Positions 7,846 to 16,236 of a DNA stretch of 64,000 bases are shown piece by piece. The stretch's first letter is position 1, and every line of letters begins with the position of its first letter. The stretch is from Sphaerobacter thermophilus DSM 20745 (GTDB taxonomy: Bacteria > Chloroflexota > Chloroflexia > Thermomicrobiales > Thermomicrobiaceae): NCBI RefSeq assembly GCF_000024985.1, contig NC_013523.1, positions 1,922,001 to 1,986,000 of the forward strand. Direction: 5' to 3'. A program made the translations under genes and the position numbers. A model generated the notes under the pieces. It worked only from the letters and a program-made list of their open reading frames with translations, made no database searches and was not told where the DNA came from.

Positions 7846-8403
7846 GTGACAGCAGAGATTTCGGATATCAACGAGCGCCAGTGCACCTACCACCCCAACG
7901 TCCGCACGCGCCTGCGCTGCAGCAAGTGCGGTACACCGATCTGCCCCCGTTGCGCGGTGGAGACGCCAGTCGGCTATCGCTGTCCTGACTGCGCCGCTGT
8001 GCGTGGACTGCCGACCTACCAGACGGACACGGGCGTGCTGGCCAAGAGCTTCCTCGTCGGCACCGTGGTGGCGATCGCGGTTGGCGTCCTCTGGGGCTAC
8101 TTCCCCGAATGGAACTTCTATCTCTCGCTGCTGCTCGGCTTCGGCGTGGCGGAGGGGATGTCGTGGGCGGCGAACTATAAGCGTGGCCGGGACCTCCAGG
8201 TCGCCGCGATGGGGCTGGTGATCCTGGGCCTGATCGTCGCCCGGGTCGTGATCGCGCAGACCAACCCGTGGGGATACACGCTCGACGATCTGCTGAATCG
8301 GGCCATCGACAACGACGTGCAGCAGGTGTTCCAGATCCGGCTGATCCCCGACCTGCTGTTCGCCGGGCTGGCGCTGCTGATCCCGTATGTGCGGTTCCGG
8401 TGA
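7846..8403 (+). CDS. B-box zinc-finger membrane protein
   Basis: The protein has 185 residues. The N-terminus carries a B-box-like zinc-binding array (CTYHPNVRTRLRCSKCGTP, then CPRC, then CPDC) within the first 50 residues. About four hydrophobic segments follow (about 62-82, 88-105, 120-137 and 160-180). Such proteins, common in Chloroflexota and actinobacteria, have no assigned reaction. The start is GTG at 7846 with GGTGG about 10 nt upstream. The stop codon overlaps the next start by 1 nt (TGATG at 8401-8405), indicating translational coupling to rfaE1. Confidence 0.85.
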   Translation: MTAEISDINERQCTYHPNVRTRLRCSKCGTPICPRCAVETPVGYRCPDCAAVRGLPTYQTDTGVLAKSFLVGTVVAIAVGVLWGYFPEWNFYLSLLLGFGVAEGMSWAANYKRGRDLQVAAMGLVILGLIVARVVIAQTNPWGYTLDDLLNRAIDNDVQQVFQIRLIPDLLFAGLALLIPYVRFR

Positions 8404-9422
8404 TGGGAATGGGTGAACTGGCATCGCTGCGGCCGCTACTCGCCGCGATGCGCGGGAAAAAGCTGCTCGTGGTCGGGGATCTCTACCTCGACTGCTACAT
8501 CTTCGGCCTTCCGGCGCGGGTCTCGCGCGAGGCGCCGATCATGGTCCTGGAGGAGACGCGACGCGAGGAGCGGCCCGGCGGCGGGACCGCCCCGGCGCTT
8601 GTGGCTCGCGCACTCGGCGCCGAGGCGTGGCAGGCCGGCGTGATCGGCAACGACGCCGAGGGGCAGCGGCTCCGCCAGATGCTGGCGGATCAGGGGGTCG
8701 ACGTCAGCGGCGTTCTCACCGATCCAACCCGCCCCACCACCACCAAGACCCGGCTGGTGGCCGAGGGGGTCTACAACGTCTTCCCACAACAGGTGGCGCG
8801 CGTCGACCGGCAGGATCGCCGCCCGATCGATCCGGCCATCGCACGCAGCCTCGCCTCCTTCGTCGAAGCCACCGCTCCCGAGGTGGACGCCATTCTCCTC
8901 TCCGACTACCGGAGCGGTGTGATCGTTCCCGAGGTGATCGCGGCCGCAGCCAGGAGTGGCCGCCTGGCGACGGTTGACTCCCAGGGGTCGCTTGCCGACT
9001 TCCGCGGACTGGGCTTGGTGAAGTGCAACCAGGCGGAGGCTGAGTCCTACCTCGGGGAGCCGCTGGGAGATCCGGAGCGGCGACGCGAGCACCTGACCGC
9101 GCTGCGCGCGCGGCTGGAGTGCGAGCGGCTGGTGGTCACGCTCGGGCCAGCCGGCGCGGCCCTGGCGGAGGCAAACGGCGCCTACCACGAGGTGCCGCCG
9201 CTCGTCCGGCGGCAGGTCTTCGACGTCACCGGCGCGGGCGACACGGTCATCGCGGTGATGTCGCTCGCCCTGGCAGCCGGGGCAGACGCTCTGGCCGCGC
9301 TGCGCCTGTCGCAGGTGGCCGCCGGGCTGGTCGTCGGGAAGTGGGGGAACGCGCAGGCGACCGCGGAGGAGATCGAGGCCGCCCTCGACGAGATGGAATC
9401 CTCCCGCGGCTGGCACGATTGA
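8403..9422 (+). CDS. rfaE1: D-glycero-beta-D-manno-heptose-7-phosphate kinase-like (PfkB family)
   Basis: The protein has 339 residues and corresponds to the kinase half of HldE/RfaE. Visible features are GDLYLDCYIFG at the N-terminus, EERPGGGTAPALVARALG in the substrate region, LLSDYRSG (equivalent to DYxKG in HldE) and the DVTGAGDTV anion-hole/catalytic-base motif. It should phosphorylate heptose 7-phosphate at O1 for ADP- or GDP-heptose synthesis. It overlaps the upstream gene by 1 nt. The adenylyltransferase half is a separate gene at 10046. Another PfkB sugar kinase is possible, but the rfaE2 neighbour supports the heptose role. Confidence 0.85.
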   Translation: MGMGELASLRPLLAAMRGKKLLVVGDLYLDCYIFGLPARVSREAPIMVLEETRREERPGGGTAPALVARALGAEAWQAGVIGNDAEGQRLRQMLADQGVDVSGVLTDPTRPTTTKTRLVAEGVYNVFPQQVARVDRQDRRPIDPAIARSLASFVEATAPEVDAILLSDYRSGVIVPEVIAAAARSGRLATVDSQGSLADFRGLGLVKCNQAEAESYLGEPLGDPERRREHLTALRARLECERLVVTLGPAGAALAEANGAYHEVPPLVRRQVFDVTGAGDTVIAVMSLALAAGADALAALRLSQVAAGLVVGKWGNAQATAEEIEAALDEMESSRGWHD

Positions 9423-9467
9423 TCCCCGCCGGGCGGCGGCGCATTCAATTTCCGTGGATGATGGGGA

Positions 9468-9492
9468 CGGCCCCTCGGAATCCGAGGGGCCG
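9468..9492 (+). terminator. Hairpin after the heptose kinase gene
   Basis: An 11-bp perfect stem (9468-9478 with 9482-9492) has a 3-nt loop, 45 nt after the rfaE1 stop. There is no long T run. It may end the wecG-rfaE1 transcript. Confidence 0.55.
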
Positions 9493-9505
9493 GTCGTTGT
9501 GGGGA

Positions 9506-9536
9506 GCCTCCGGAGTGGAGGAGGGGCTCCGGAGGC
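9506..9536. terminator. Second hairpin in the rfaE1-rfaE2 gap
   Basis: A 10-bp stem (9506-9515 with 9527-9536) with an 11-nt loop lies just downstream of both rfaE1 (plus) and the small minus-strand ORF at 9592-9753. It could act in either direction. Confidence 0.4.
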
Positions 9537-9591
9537 CGGCAGTGGTCTACGGGGTAGGTGGGCTCTCCGGGGTATCAAGGCGCGTGGGAGT

Positions 9592-9753
9592 TCAGCGGAT
9601 GAGTTTCCCGCGAGAGCGGCGCCAGCCGATGATCGGCCGGATCGCCGCTCTGCGGCGGCGGGCCAGCGTCCGAGCCCGATTCCGAGCGGTGACTCCCGCC
9701 GGGAACCAGACCTGCTCCGGCGCGACCCGCAGCCCGTCCGGCTGTCGCGACAT
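9592..9753 (-). CDS. Possible small basic protein (53 aa)
   Basis: This is a short minus-strand ORF in the otherwise empty 9423-10045 gap. GGAAGGGGG lies about 7 nt upstream of its ATG. The product is rich in Arg (runs such as ARRRRAAIRP near residues 31-40) with aromatic residues in between (EQVWFPAG, IIGWRR). No family is recognised. The evidence is the good ribosome-binding site and the lack of another explanation for the gap. In GC-rich DNA such ORFs can occur by chance. Confidence 0.35.
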   Translation of the reverse strand: MSRQPDGLRVAPEQVWFPAGVTARNRARTLARRRRAAIRPIIGWRRSRGKLIR

Positions 9754-9987
9754 GGTCCGCCCCCTTCCGATTGCCTCTGCACGGCCTTGAGCCGCGCGTG
9801 GTCCCGATCGTGTTCCCTGACGCCCCGGGTCGCCGCCGGGCATCCCCGGGCGTCATCCTCAGCATAGGTTCCGCCGATCAAGCGGCAGTCACTGACCTAT
9901 GTGCTGACGGTTAACCCGCAGTTAACGCTGTGTATTCCGCGTGGCCCGCTGCGAGTTCGTCCCTCACCCCCCTCGCCACTACGGACG

Positions 9988-9996
9988 TGCTACGAT
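9988..9996 (+). promoter_or_regulatory. Extended -10 box upstream of rfaE2
   Basis: TGCTACGAT (TG at 9988-9989, -10 hexamer at 9991-9996) lies 50 nt upstream of the rfaE2 start. No -35 hexamer is evident. Confidence 0.35.
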
Positions 9997-10045
9997 TCCT
10001 CAGCGCCTGGCTCGGCGGTGAGCCGGGGCCAAGACCAGGGGAGCG

Positions 10046-10561
10046 ATGGGACAGATCATCCCGTTCGAAGAAGTGGGTCGGCTCGGAGAACGGCTGCGGG
10101 CGGAGGGGAAGCGCGTCGTCTTCACCAACGGGCACTTCGACCTCCTCCACGTCGGCCATCTCCGCTACCTGCAGGCCGCCCGTGCCCTCGGCGACACGCT
10201 CATCGTCGGGGTGAACGACGACGCGGTCACCCGACTGCGCAAGGGACCGGGCCGCCCGATCGTCCCTGAGGAGGAGCGGGCCGAGCTGGTCGCCGGGCTC
10301 GCCTGCGTCGACTACGTGGTCATCTTCCACGAGGAGACCGCCGAAGCGGCGGTCGCGCGACTCCGGCCCGATATCTATGTCAAGGGTGGAGACTACGCGA
10401 TCGACGAGGCGGAAGAGCGGGCCGGGAAGCAGCCCCTGCCGGAGGCCGCCGTCGTGCGCGGGTACGGCGGTGAGGTCCGCACAGTGCCCCTCGTGCCGGG
10501 CCGCTCCACCACCGATATCGTGCGGCGCATCCGCGAGATGTCCGACGCCCGGGAGCCATAG
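10046..10561 (+). CDS. rfaE2: D-glycero-beta-D-manno-heptose 1-phosphate adenylyltransferase-like
   Basis: The protein has 171 residues, matching the C-terminal half of HldE. It carries the cytidylyltransferase-fold signature VVFTNGHFDLLHVGHLRYL with the HVGH nucleotide-binding motif, then GVNDDAVTRLRKGPGRPI and a late VPGRSTTDIVRRI block. It should transfer a nucleotidyl group to heptose 1-phosphate. A start ATG at 10046 follows GGGGAG. The stop is 2 nt before murJ, so the two are co-transcribed. With rfaE1 it forms a split HldE. Confidence 0.9.
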   Translation: MGQIIPFEEVGRLGERLRAEGKRVVFTNGHFDLLHVGHLRYLQAARALGDTLIVGVNDDAVTRLRKGPGRPIVPEEERAELVAGLACVDYVVIFHEETAEAAVARLRPDIYVKGGDYAIDEAEERAGKQPLPEAAVVRGYGGEVRTVPLVPGRSTTDIVRRIREMSDAREP

Positions 10562-10563
10562 CC

Positions 10564-12195
10564 GTGGTGAGCGCGGAGGAGCAGGTCGCGGCGGGATCGT
10601 CGGATCGCCAGCGCATCGCCAAAGCCGCCGCGATCATCATGGTCGGCACCGTCCTGAGCCGGATCCTCGGCCTCGTCCGAGAGCAGGTGACCTCCTACCT
10701 CTGGGGTACCACCGACCAGGTCGCGGCCTTCACCCTCGCCGACAACATCCACACCATCCTGTTCGATCTGGTCATCAGCGGCATGATGCAGGCCGCGCTC
10801 GTGCCGGTGCTGAGCGCCTACGCCGCGCCGGAGCACCGCGAGGAACTGCGCCGGATCGTCGGTGCCCTCCTCGTGCTGGCGATGATCGTCATCGGCGCGA
10901 TCGTCGCGGTCATGATGCTGTTCGCCCCGCAACTGGTGTGGCTGATGACCGCCCTCGGGGGCGACACGCAGGTGCACAGCCCGGACACGATCCCGCTCAC
11001 CATCGAACTGGTGCGCATCATCCTGCCGGCGGTGCTGCTGCTGTCGATCTCGACGATCCTGATGTCCACGCTCTACGCGCTCCAGCGCTTCACGCGGCCG
11101 GCGTTGTCGCTCGCCGTGCGCAACGCGGCCATCGTCGCCGCCGCGCTGGCGCTGGGGAGGACTGCCTTCGAGATCCGCAGCCTGGCGGTCGGGATCGTCG
11201 TCGGCGCTCTGCTGCTGATCGCGATTCAGCTTCCGGGTCTGCGCGACGCGATGCCGCGGCCCAACTTCGGCTTCCGCCACCCGGCCATCCGGCGCATCCT
11301 GCTCCTCTACCTGCCCATCTTCGTGGGGCTGATCAGCAACACGATCGCGCTGGTGATCGACCGCAACCTGGCGTTCAACGTCGACGCCCATGCCCTCGGC
11401 GCCATGCGTTACGCCACCGCGCTCAACCAGATGATCCTCGGCATCGTCGCGGCGGCGACCTCGCTCGCCGCCTTGCCGACCCTCTCCCGCCACTTCAGCA
11501 GCGGTGATGAGGCCGCCTACCAGCGGACCCTCTCCAACGGCCTGAAGATGGTGACGGTGATGGTGGTGCCCGCCACCTTCGGTATGGCCGCAATTGCGTG
11601 GCCGGCGGTGGATCTGCTCTTCTTCCACGGCGCCACCGACCTCGAAGGCGCGCGGGCGATCCTGACCGCGCTGCTCTGCTACCTGCCAGGCACCTTCTTC
11701 GCCGCGTTCGATCAGGTACTGATCTTCGGCTACTACGCGCGCCAGAACACGCGCACCCCGGTGATCGTCGGCGTGCTGGCGGTTGGCGTCTTCCTGCTGA
11801 CCGCCTTCTCCCTCGTCGGCCCGCTCGGGATGGCGGGGCTGGTACTTGCCAACTCCGCCCAGTTCATGTTCCATGCGATCGTCATGTGGCTGATCATGCG
11901 GCGGGCGCTCGGCCAGGTGGGCGACGCGACGGTCGGGCGAACGCTCCGGGTCTGCGTCGCGGTTGGCGCGCTGATGGCGGTCGCGGTGTTCCTCCTGGCG
12001 CAGGCGCTCCAGGCGGTGCCGCTGGGGACTGCACCGGGGACGGCGCTCGATCTGGCGCGGCGGGCCGTTGCAGTCGCCATCCCGATTGCTGTCGGAGCGG
12101 CGATCTACGCCGGCGGATTGCACTTGCTCGGGGTCGACGAGATACGCCAGATCTGGCGCGGCGTCATGCGCCGCCTTGGCCGCGCCGCGGCGTAG
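10564..12195 (+). CDS. murJ: MurJ/MviN-type lipid II flippase
   Basis: The protein has 543 residues with about 14 hydrophobic segments. The N-terminal block KAAAIIMVGTVLSRILGLVR and the following LADNIHTILFDLVISG are the MurJ/MviN signature. It should move undecaprenyl-linked peptidoglycan precursor or a related polyprenyl-linked sugar across the membrane. The start is GTG, 2 nt after rfaE2. The neighbours make an additional role in exporting polyprenyl-linked surface glycans conceivable. Confidence 0.92.
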   Translation: MVSAEEQVAAGSSDRQRIAKAAAIIMVGTVLSRILGLVREQVTSYLWGTTDQVAAFTLADNIHTILFDLVISGMMQAALVPVLSAYAAPEHREELRRIVGALLVLAMIVIGAIVAVMMLFAPQLVWLMTALGGDTQVHSPDTIPLTIELVRIILPAVLLLSISTILMSTLYALQRFTRPALSLAVRNAAIVAAALALGRTAFEIRSLAVGIVVGALLLIAIQLPGLRDAMPRPNFGFRHPAIRRILLLYLPIFVGLISNTIALVIDRNLAFNVDAHALGAMRYATALNQMILGIVAAATSLAALPTLSRHFSSGDEAAYQRTLSNGLKMVTVMVVPATFGMAAIAWPAVDLLFFHGATDLEGARAILTALLCYLPGTFFAAFDQVLIFGYYARQNTRTPVIVGVLAVGVFLLTAFSLVGPLGMAGLVLANSAQFMFHAIVMWLIMRRALGQVGDATVGRTLRVCVAVGALMAVAVFLLAQALQAVPLGTAPGTALDLARRAVAVAIPIAVGAAIYAGGLHLLGVDEIRQIWRGVMRRLGRAAA

Positions 12196-12235
12196 CGGGC
12201 GGGCCCCAGCTTCGGCTCCTGGGAAGGGTGGACCG

Positions 12236-12739
12236 GTGATCGATATCTGGTCGGTAATCCGCTGGGCACACCTGCTGGCCGCCATTGCCTGGATCGGCGG
12301 CATGCTCTTCATCCTGATCGTGCTGCTGCCGGTGATGCGCCGCTCCATGCCGCCCGCCGAGCGGACGGTGCTCGTCGCACAGGTCGGCGAGCGCTACGGA
12401 GTCCTGTCCTGGGTCGCGCTCAGCATCCTGGTCATCACCGGCGTCTTAAACGGTGAGCGGCGTGGGGTCGCGTGGCTCCAGCTACTGGACGGCGAGTACG
12501 GGCGCACGCTCGCGCTCAAGTTGCTGCTGGTCGCCATCGTCATCCCGATCACGCTGGTCCACGCGTTCTACTACGGGCGCCGCATCACCCGGCTCGCGGA
12601 GCAGGCTAAGGAATACGGCGACGACCCTGCCCTGGCGGCAGAGCGCCGACGCCTGCAGCGCATGTCCGGGATGCTCTCAGCGGCCAACCTGCTGCTGAAC
12701 CTCGTGATCGTCCTCCTCGCTGCGGCGCTGGTCTCCTGA
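12236..12739 (+). CDS. CopD-like/DUF2269-type four-helix membrane protein
   Basis: The protein has 167 residues with four membrane helices. The N-terminal IRWAHLLAAIAWIGGMLF is characteristic of CopD/heme-copper-type integral membrane proteins (conserved His in the first helix). A second conserved His sits in TLVHAFYYGRR. Function in copper handling or an electron-transfer membrane unit is inferred from family only. The start is GTG at 12236 with GGGAAGGG upstream. It follows murJ by 40 nt on the same strand. Confidence 0.75.
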   Translation: MIDIWSVIRWAHLLAAIAWIGGMLFILIVLLPVMRRSMPPAERTVLVAQVGERYGVLSWVALSILVITGVLNGERRGVAWLQLLDGEYGRTLALKLLLVAIVIPITLVHAFYYGRRITRLAEQAKEYGDDPALAAERRRLQRMSGMLSAANLLLNLVIVLLAAALVS

Positions 12740-12799
12740 CACAGCGGTGGCGCATGGTAGGGCTTCGATGACCCCAAGCCAGCGGCGATAGCGCCCAGG

Positions 12800-13174
12800 C
12801 TAAGACTGCACCGCCGCCGGCTCCTCAGTCACACCCGGGCCCCAGCCGATCGTGAGCAGAAAGGCGCCATCGTCCAGCGCGCGGACGGCATGGGGCACAC
12901 GCGTGTCGATCGCAATCAGATCACCCGCAGGGAGCGCGTGCTCCGCATCGCCGACCGTGACCAGGAACCGCCCGCGGAGGGCGTGGATGGTGATCGGTCC
13001 CGGTGCCGTGTGCTCGTCTAGCGCCGCGCCGCTCAGCATCGTCACCAGCACGACGCGCAGCCTGTCGGTCTTGACGAGCGTCTCCGCCCGCCGCCCGCTG
13101 GCGCCGGGACCGGGCGTCAGACGGTCGATCTCACCGGCCAGTTCGAAGTGCCCGAGGATCTCCTGCGCTGCCAT
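12800..13174 (-). CDS. Cupin-domain protein
   Basis: The protein has 124 residues and contains a single cupin barrel. Motif 1 is degenerate (GAALDEHTAPGPITIHALRG, with His in DEHTAP and IHALRG), and motif 2 is PAGDLIAIDTRVPHAV with a conserved His. A metal site with two or three His is likely; the substrate is unknown. The ATG at 13174 has AGGAGG 9 nt upstream and is preferred over the in-frame start at 13288. It is convergent with the CopD-like gene. Confidence 0.8.
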   Translation of the reverse strand: MAAQEILGHFELAGEIDRLTPGPGASGRRAETLVKTDRLRVVLVTMLSGAALDEHTAPGPITIHALRGRFLVTVGDAEHALPAGDLIAIDTRVPHAVRALDDGAFLLTIGWGPGVTEEPAAVQS

Positions 13175-13331
13175 CGTCCATGGCCTCCTCTCTTGTGCGG
13201 GCACGAGGCCCGTCGGGGCGGCGCCCGCGATCGGACGGCGATGCCCCGCGAACCAGTCGATCATAACGGGTGATGCCGTGGCGCGCACCCGCGGCCATGG
13301 CGCGGTTACTGGAAGCGACCCGCGGACACGA

Positions 13332-14081
13332 TCAGGCGAGGCGTCCCGCGAGGATGGGTTGGCTCGTGGGATGAGGGCTGCCGTCAGCCGGCTCGACGGT
13401 CACGCGCAACGTCTCGTACGAGCCGAGCGGCTGGTCCGGCCAGATAGTGAGGAACCCGCGACCGCGCTGATCGACGGTGAACGTGCCGCCGCTGACCCAG
13501 CGATCGCCGCGGGCGAACCAGAGTTGATAGACCTGCCCCGGCGCGAGCGGCGGCAAGCCCTGCACGATGAGCCAGGCGAGTCGCCCATCCGGGACGGCAC
13601 AGAGCGTGCCTTGCGCCGAGGCTCCCGGCGTCGACGCCACCAGGTCGTACCAGGTCAGCGGGCCGCTTCTGGCCCGCGCAGACCGTGGTGGCTCGGCCGC
13701 GTCCCGGGCGTCGGCCAGGCGCTGCCACAGGACGAGGTTGCTGCCGGTGAGGACGAGGATGAGCAGCACTGCCGCGGCAAGCCATCGGCGCGCCGGTGCG
13801 GCGAGCGGCCACGGGGTAGGCCGAAGCGCGCCCAGAACGCGGCGGCGCAGGCACGGCGGCGGAGACCGGTCGGGAACGGACAGCGCCAGCCAGTCGACGG
13901 TACGCGCGTAGTCCGCCTGCTCATGGCGGCAGCGTCGGCAGGTCGACAGGTGGCGTTCGACGGCCTCCGCCTCTCCCGGGTCCAGCGCATCGAGCGCGGC
14001 CAGCGGCAAGAGGAGGCGGATCGGCTCGCACTCCGCCACGCGTTCCGGGTTGTCCGGGTCTCGCGCGTCGCGTCTGTCCAC
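13332..14081 (-). CDS. Anti-sigma factor (RskA-like, zinc-finger HC2 plus anchor)
   Basis: The protein has 249 residues. The N-terminal zinc anti-sigma domain carries His44, Cys48 and Cys51 (RHLSTCRRC). A single membrane helix spans about 103-121. The extracytoplasmic C-terminal domain (about 140-249) has the RskA pattern YDLVASTPGASAQGTL ... VYQLWFARGDRWVSGGTF. It should sequester an ECF sigma factor at the membrane until released by proteolysis. No sigma-factor gene is adjacent; the neighbours are crcB and a cupin gene, so the partner is elsewhere. The start appears to be GTG at 14081. Confidence 0.85.
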   Translation of the reverse strand: MDRRDARDPDNPERVAECEPIRLLLPLAALDALDPGEAEAVERHLSTCRRCRHEQADYARTVDWLALSVPDRSPPPCLRRRVLGALRPTPWPLAAPARRWLAAAVLLILVLTGSNLVLWQRLADARDAAEPPRSARARSGPLTWYDLVASTPGASAQGTLCAVPDGRLAWLIVQGLPPLAPGQVYQLWFARGDRWVSGGTFTVDQRGRGFLTIWPDQPLGSYETLRVTVEPADGSPHPTSQPILAGRLA

Positions 14082-14109
14082 ATGCCCGTCCCGTTGGGGT
14101 ACACCGAGT

Positions 14110-14135
14110 GAGGGGCACCCCGCGCCGTGCCCCTC
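14110..14135 (-). terminator. Hairpin between crcB and the anti-sigma gene
   Basis: A 9-bp stem (14110-14118 with 14127-14135) lies in the gap downstream of crcB on the minus strand. A second G/C-rich inverted repeat is nearby (14144-14160). It probably reduces readthrough into the anti-sigma gene. Confidence 0.5.
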
Positions 14136-14183
14136 GGGAATACGCGGCGCCGTACGGCGCGGATTGTGCCCGCGGGGACAGGC

Positions 14184-14558
14184 TCAGATGGCGCGGGCCA
14201 CGAGGATGCCGAGGAGCACGGCCAGGAGCCCGCCGAGGACGCTGACGACGACGTTCAGCACGGCGTGCCAATGGCCCCCGCCGGCGAAGAGGCGGGCCGT
14301 CTCCCAGGAGAAGGTGGAGAACGTCGTGTAGGCGCCCATGAACCCAGTCGTGGTGAGCAGGCGCACCTCTCCCGGGAGCGCGACCCGCTCAGCAGCGAGC
14401 GTGAGGACGAGCCCCAGCAGGAACGAGCCGGAGAGGTTCACCACCAGCGTGCCGTAGGGGAAGTGCGTACCCCAGCGCGCAGCGGCCCATTCACTGACGC
14501 CAAACCGCGCCACGGCGCCGAACGCCCCGCCCAAGGCCACCCAGAGGAACTGCATCAT
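14184..14558 (-). CDS. crcB: Fluoride exporter CrcB/Fluc
   Basis: The protein has 124 residues with four membrane helices, the usual size. Family motifs are GGAFGAVARFGVSEW, GTLVVNLSGSFLLG (the conserved Asn) and TTGFMGAYTTFSTFSWE (Phe/Thr fluoride-path residues). It forms dual-topology dimers that export fluoride. The ATG at 14558 is preceded by GGGGAGGG. It follows the LysM/C39-like gene by 46 nt. I see no fluoride-riboswitch sequence in that gap, so it probably shares the upstream promoter. Only one copy is seen here. Confidence 0.93.
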   Translation of the reverse strand: MMQFLWVALGGAFGAVARFGVSEWAAARWGTHFPYGTLVVNLSGSFLLGLVLTLAAERVALPGEVRLLTTTGFMGAYTTFSTFSWETARLFAGGGHWHAVLNVVVSVLGGLLAVLLGILVARAI

Positions 14559-14604
14559 CTGCCCTCCCCGGCTCGCGGCGTCAGGCTCGCCTGCCGCGCG
14601 GTCG

Positions 14605-16044
14605 CTAGGCCGGGTACACCGCCAGCGCCATGCCGTCGAAGTAGCCCCAGGAGCGCAGGAAATCGTCCCAGGAGAAGCTGCGGTACGCCCCGTCTCCAGG
14701 GTCGGCGACGTACACGCGCTCAGCATCGTATCCGTAGACGACGACGGTGTGCTCCTCCGGCACGAGGACGAACCGCTCCTCGTCGTGCCACGCGTAGCCG
14801 CGCTGCTGGACCGACGTTCGGTTTGTGATCCAGGCGATGACCGGCCGCCCCTGGTCGATCTGCTGCCGCAGCAGGTCGGCATCGCCCTGGGCGTAGAACA
14901 CCTCGCCGACGAACCCGTAGCGCTGGAGGATCTCCGCCAGCGGCTCGGCGTAGACCCCGTAGTCGCGCGTGCCGCCAAAGGCACCGGAGATATTGCCCCG
15001 GAACCCGCGGTGCGGGTTAGGGTGAGAGGGCAGGTTCTCGATGAACACCCACTCCGAGACCGGGCTGCCCCAGTAGGCGGTCGTGATGCTGGCCGCGGCC
15101 GCCTCGGAGCTGAGGGGCAGCGACTGCCGTGTCACCGGCATGTTCTGGAGCAGCACCCCGTCGTCCTGAGCTACTGGCGCCGCCACCTCCGACGCCTCCG
15201 CGTCGGCGGCGGGGATCTGGAGCAGCGAGCCGGCGAGGAGTTGATTCGGGTCCGCGATCGCGTTGGCGTGCGCGATCAACTCGACGGTCGTCCCGTACGC
15301 TTTCGCGATCTCACCCAGCGTCTCCCCGGAAACGACCAGGTGCAGCGACGGAACCGTGGACCTCGTTTCCGACGCGACCGGCTTTGATTCGGTCGACTCC
15401 GGTGCCGTCGGTCCTACCGCCGTCGATTCCGGCGTGTCTGCCTCCGCTCCCGTCTCCCCTGACACGGTCGGCTCAGAAACCTCAGGATCGGCCGGCGGGA
15501 TAAGCAGGACCGCCCCGACCGTGATCAAGTCCGGATTCGCGATGCCGTTGGCCGCCACGATGGCATCCACCGTAACGCCGAACTGCTGGGCGATGGCGGA
15601 GAGGGTGTCCCCCTCCTGGACCTCGTAGCGCGCGACCGCCGCATCCGGGTCGAGCGTCGTGTCGGGCTCGATCGTCAGCGTCGTGCCCGCGAGGATGAAG
15701 TCCGGGTCGGGAATGCCGTTGATCGTCGCCAGTTGGGGAACCGTGGTGCCGTACTGGAGGGCAATTTCGGACAGCGTGTCGCCCGGCTGCACGTCGTGGG
15801 TAATGGCCGCACCCACGCCCTGCGCGCCCGCAAGCAGCGCACCGGCGACCAGGGCGGAAGCCGCCCCACCCTTCTGCCACCGGGACGATCGGCGCTGTGC
15901 CCGCCGCTGGCGACCGAAGTGGTGGACACCCGGAGCGGGGCGCGCGCCCCGCGTCTCGACCGTCGTGCCCTCACCCCGGCTGCGGATGCGCGCGGCGTAG
16001 AGGGACACGAGGTCACGCTCTTCCTCGAGCGGCTCGTTCGCCAT
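14605..16044 (-). CDS. Triple-LysM protein with C39-like domain, nucleophile Cys replaced by Ser
   Basis: The protein has 479 residues: a basic N-terminus, one hydrophobic segment (about 60-80) that anchors or exports it, three LysM repeats (about 83-126, 140-183, 234-277; GDTLSEIA, GDTLSAIA, GETLGEIA) and a C-terminal Peptidase_C39-like domain (about 297-479). In relatives recalled by me the C39-like nucleophile sits in LSCEAA; here it reads LSSEAA (Ser313). His432 (EEHTVVVYGY) and the downstream VADP Asp are present. It should bind peptidoglycan or glycans; peptidase activity is doubtful. The ATG at 16044 has GGAGAAGG upstream. Confidence 0.85.
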   Translation of the reverse strand: MANEPLEEERDLVSLYAARIRSRGEGTTVETRGARPAPGVHHFGRQRRAQRRSSRWQKGGAASALVAGALLAGAQGVGAAITHDVQPGDTLSEIALQYGTTVPQLATINGIPDPDFILAGTTLTIEPDTTLDPDAAVARYEVQEGDTLSAIAQQFGVTVDAIVAANGIANPDLITVGAVLLIPPADPEVSEPTVSGETGAEADTPESTAVGPTAPESTESKPVASETRSTVPSLHLVVSGETLGEIAKAYGTTVELIAHANAIADPNQLLAGSLLQIPAADAEASEVAAPVAQDDGVLLQNMPVTRQSLPLSSEAAAASITTAYWGSPVSEWVFIENLPSHPNPHRGFRGNISGAFGGTRDYGVYAEPLAEILQRYGFVGEVFYAQGDADLLRQQIDQGRPVIAWITNRTSVQQRGYAWHDEERFVLVPEEHTVVVYGYDAERVYVADPGDGAYRSFSWDDFLRSWGYFDGMALAVYPA

Positions 16045-16236
16045 GCTGACCTTCTCCGTTCCCTGCCGGGCTGGTTGACCGTACGCCATGTACGTACACC
16101 TGCCACGAGTGTAGCAGTGAACCAGCCCCCGGACAAGACCAGCGATGACTTTGAGGCACAGAAATCATGGTCCGGTTGGTGCCATGTCGAGCGCGCACAC
16201 GCGGCACGGAGCATTGCCCAGCCCCGAAAATAAACT

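Noticed and set aside
8436-9881. 481-codon minus-strand ORF opposite rfaE1
   Set aside because: Shadow of the PfkB-family gene; no domain, biased composition.
10393-12348. 651-codon minus-strand ORF opposite murJ
   Set aside because: Low-complexity, His/Asp/Arg/Glu-rich translation typical of the antisense of GC-rich membrane-protein genes; murJ on the plus strand explains the region.
14559-14604. Fluoride riboswitch upstream of crcB
   Set aside because: Only 46 nt separate crcB from the upstream gene and no fluoride-aptamer consensus is present.
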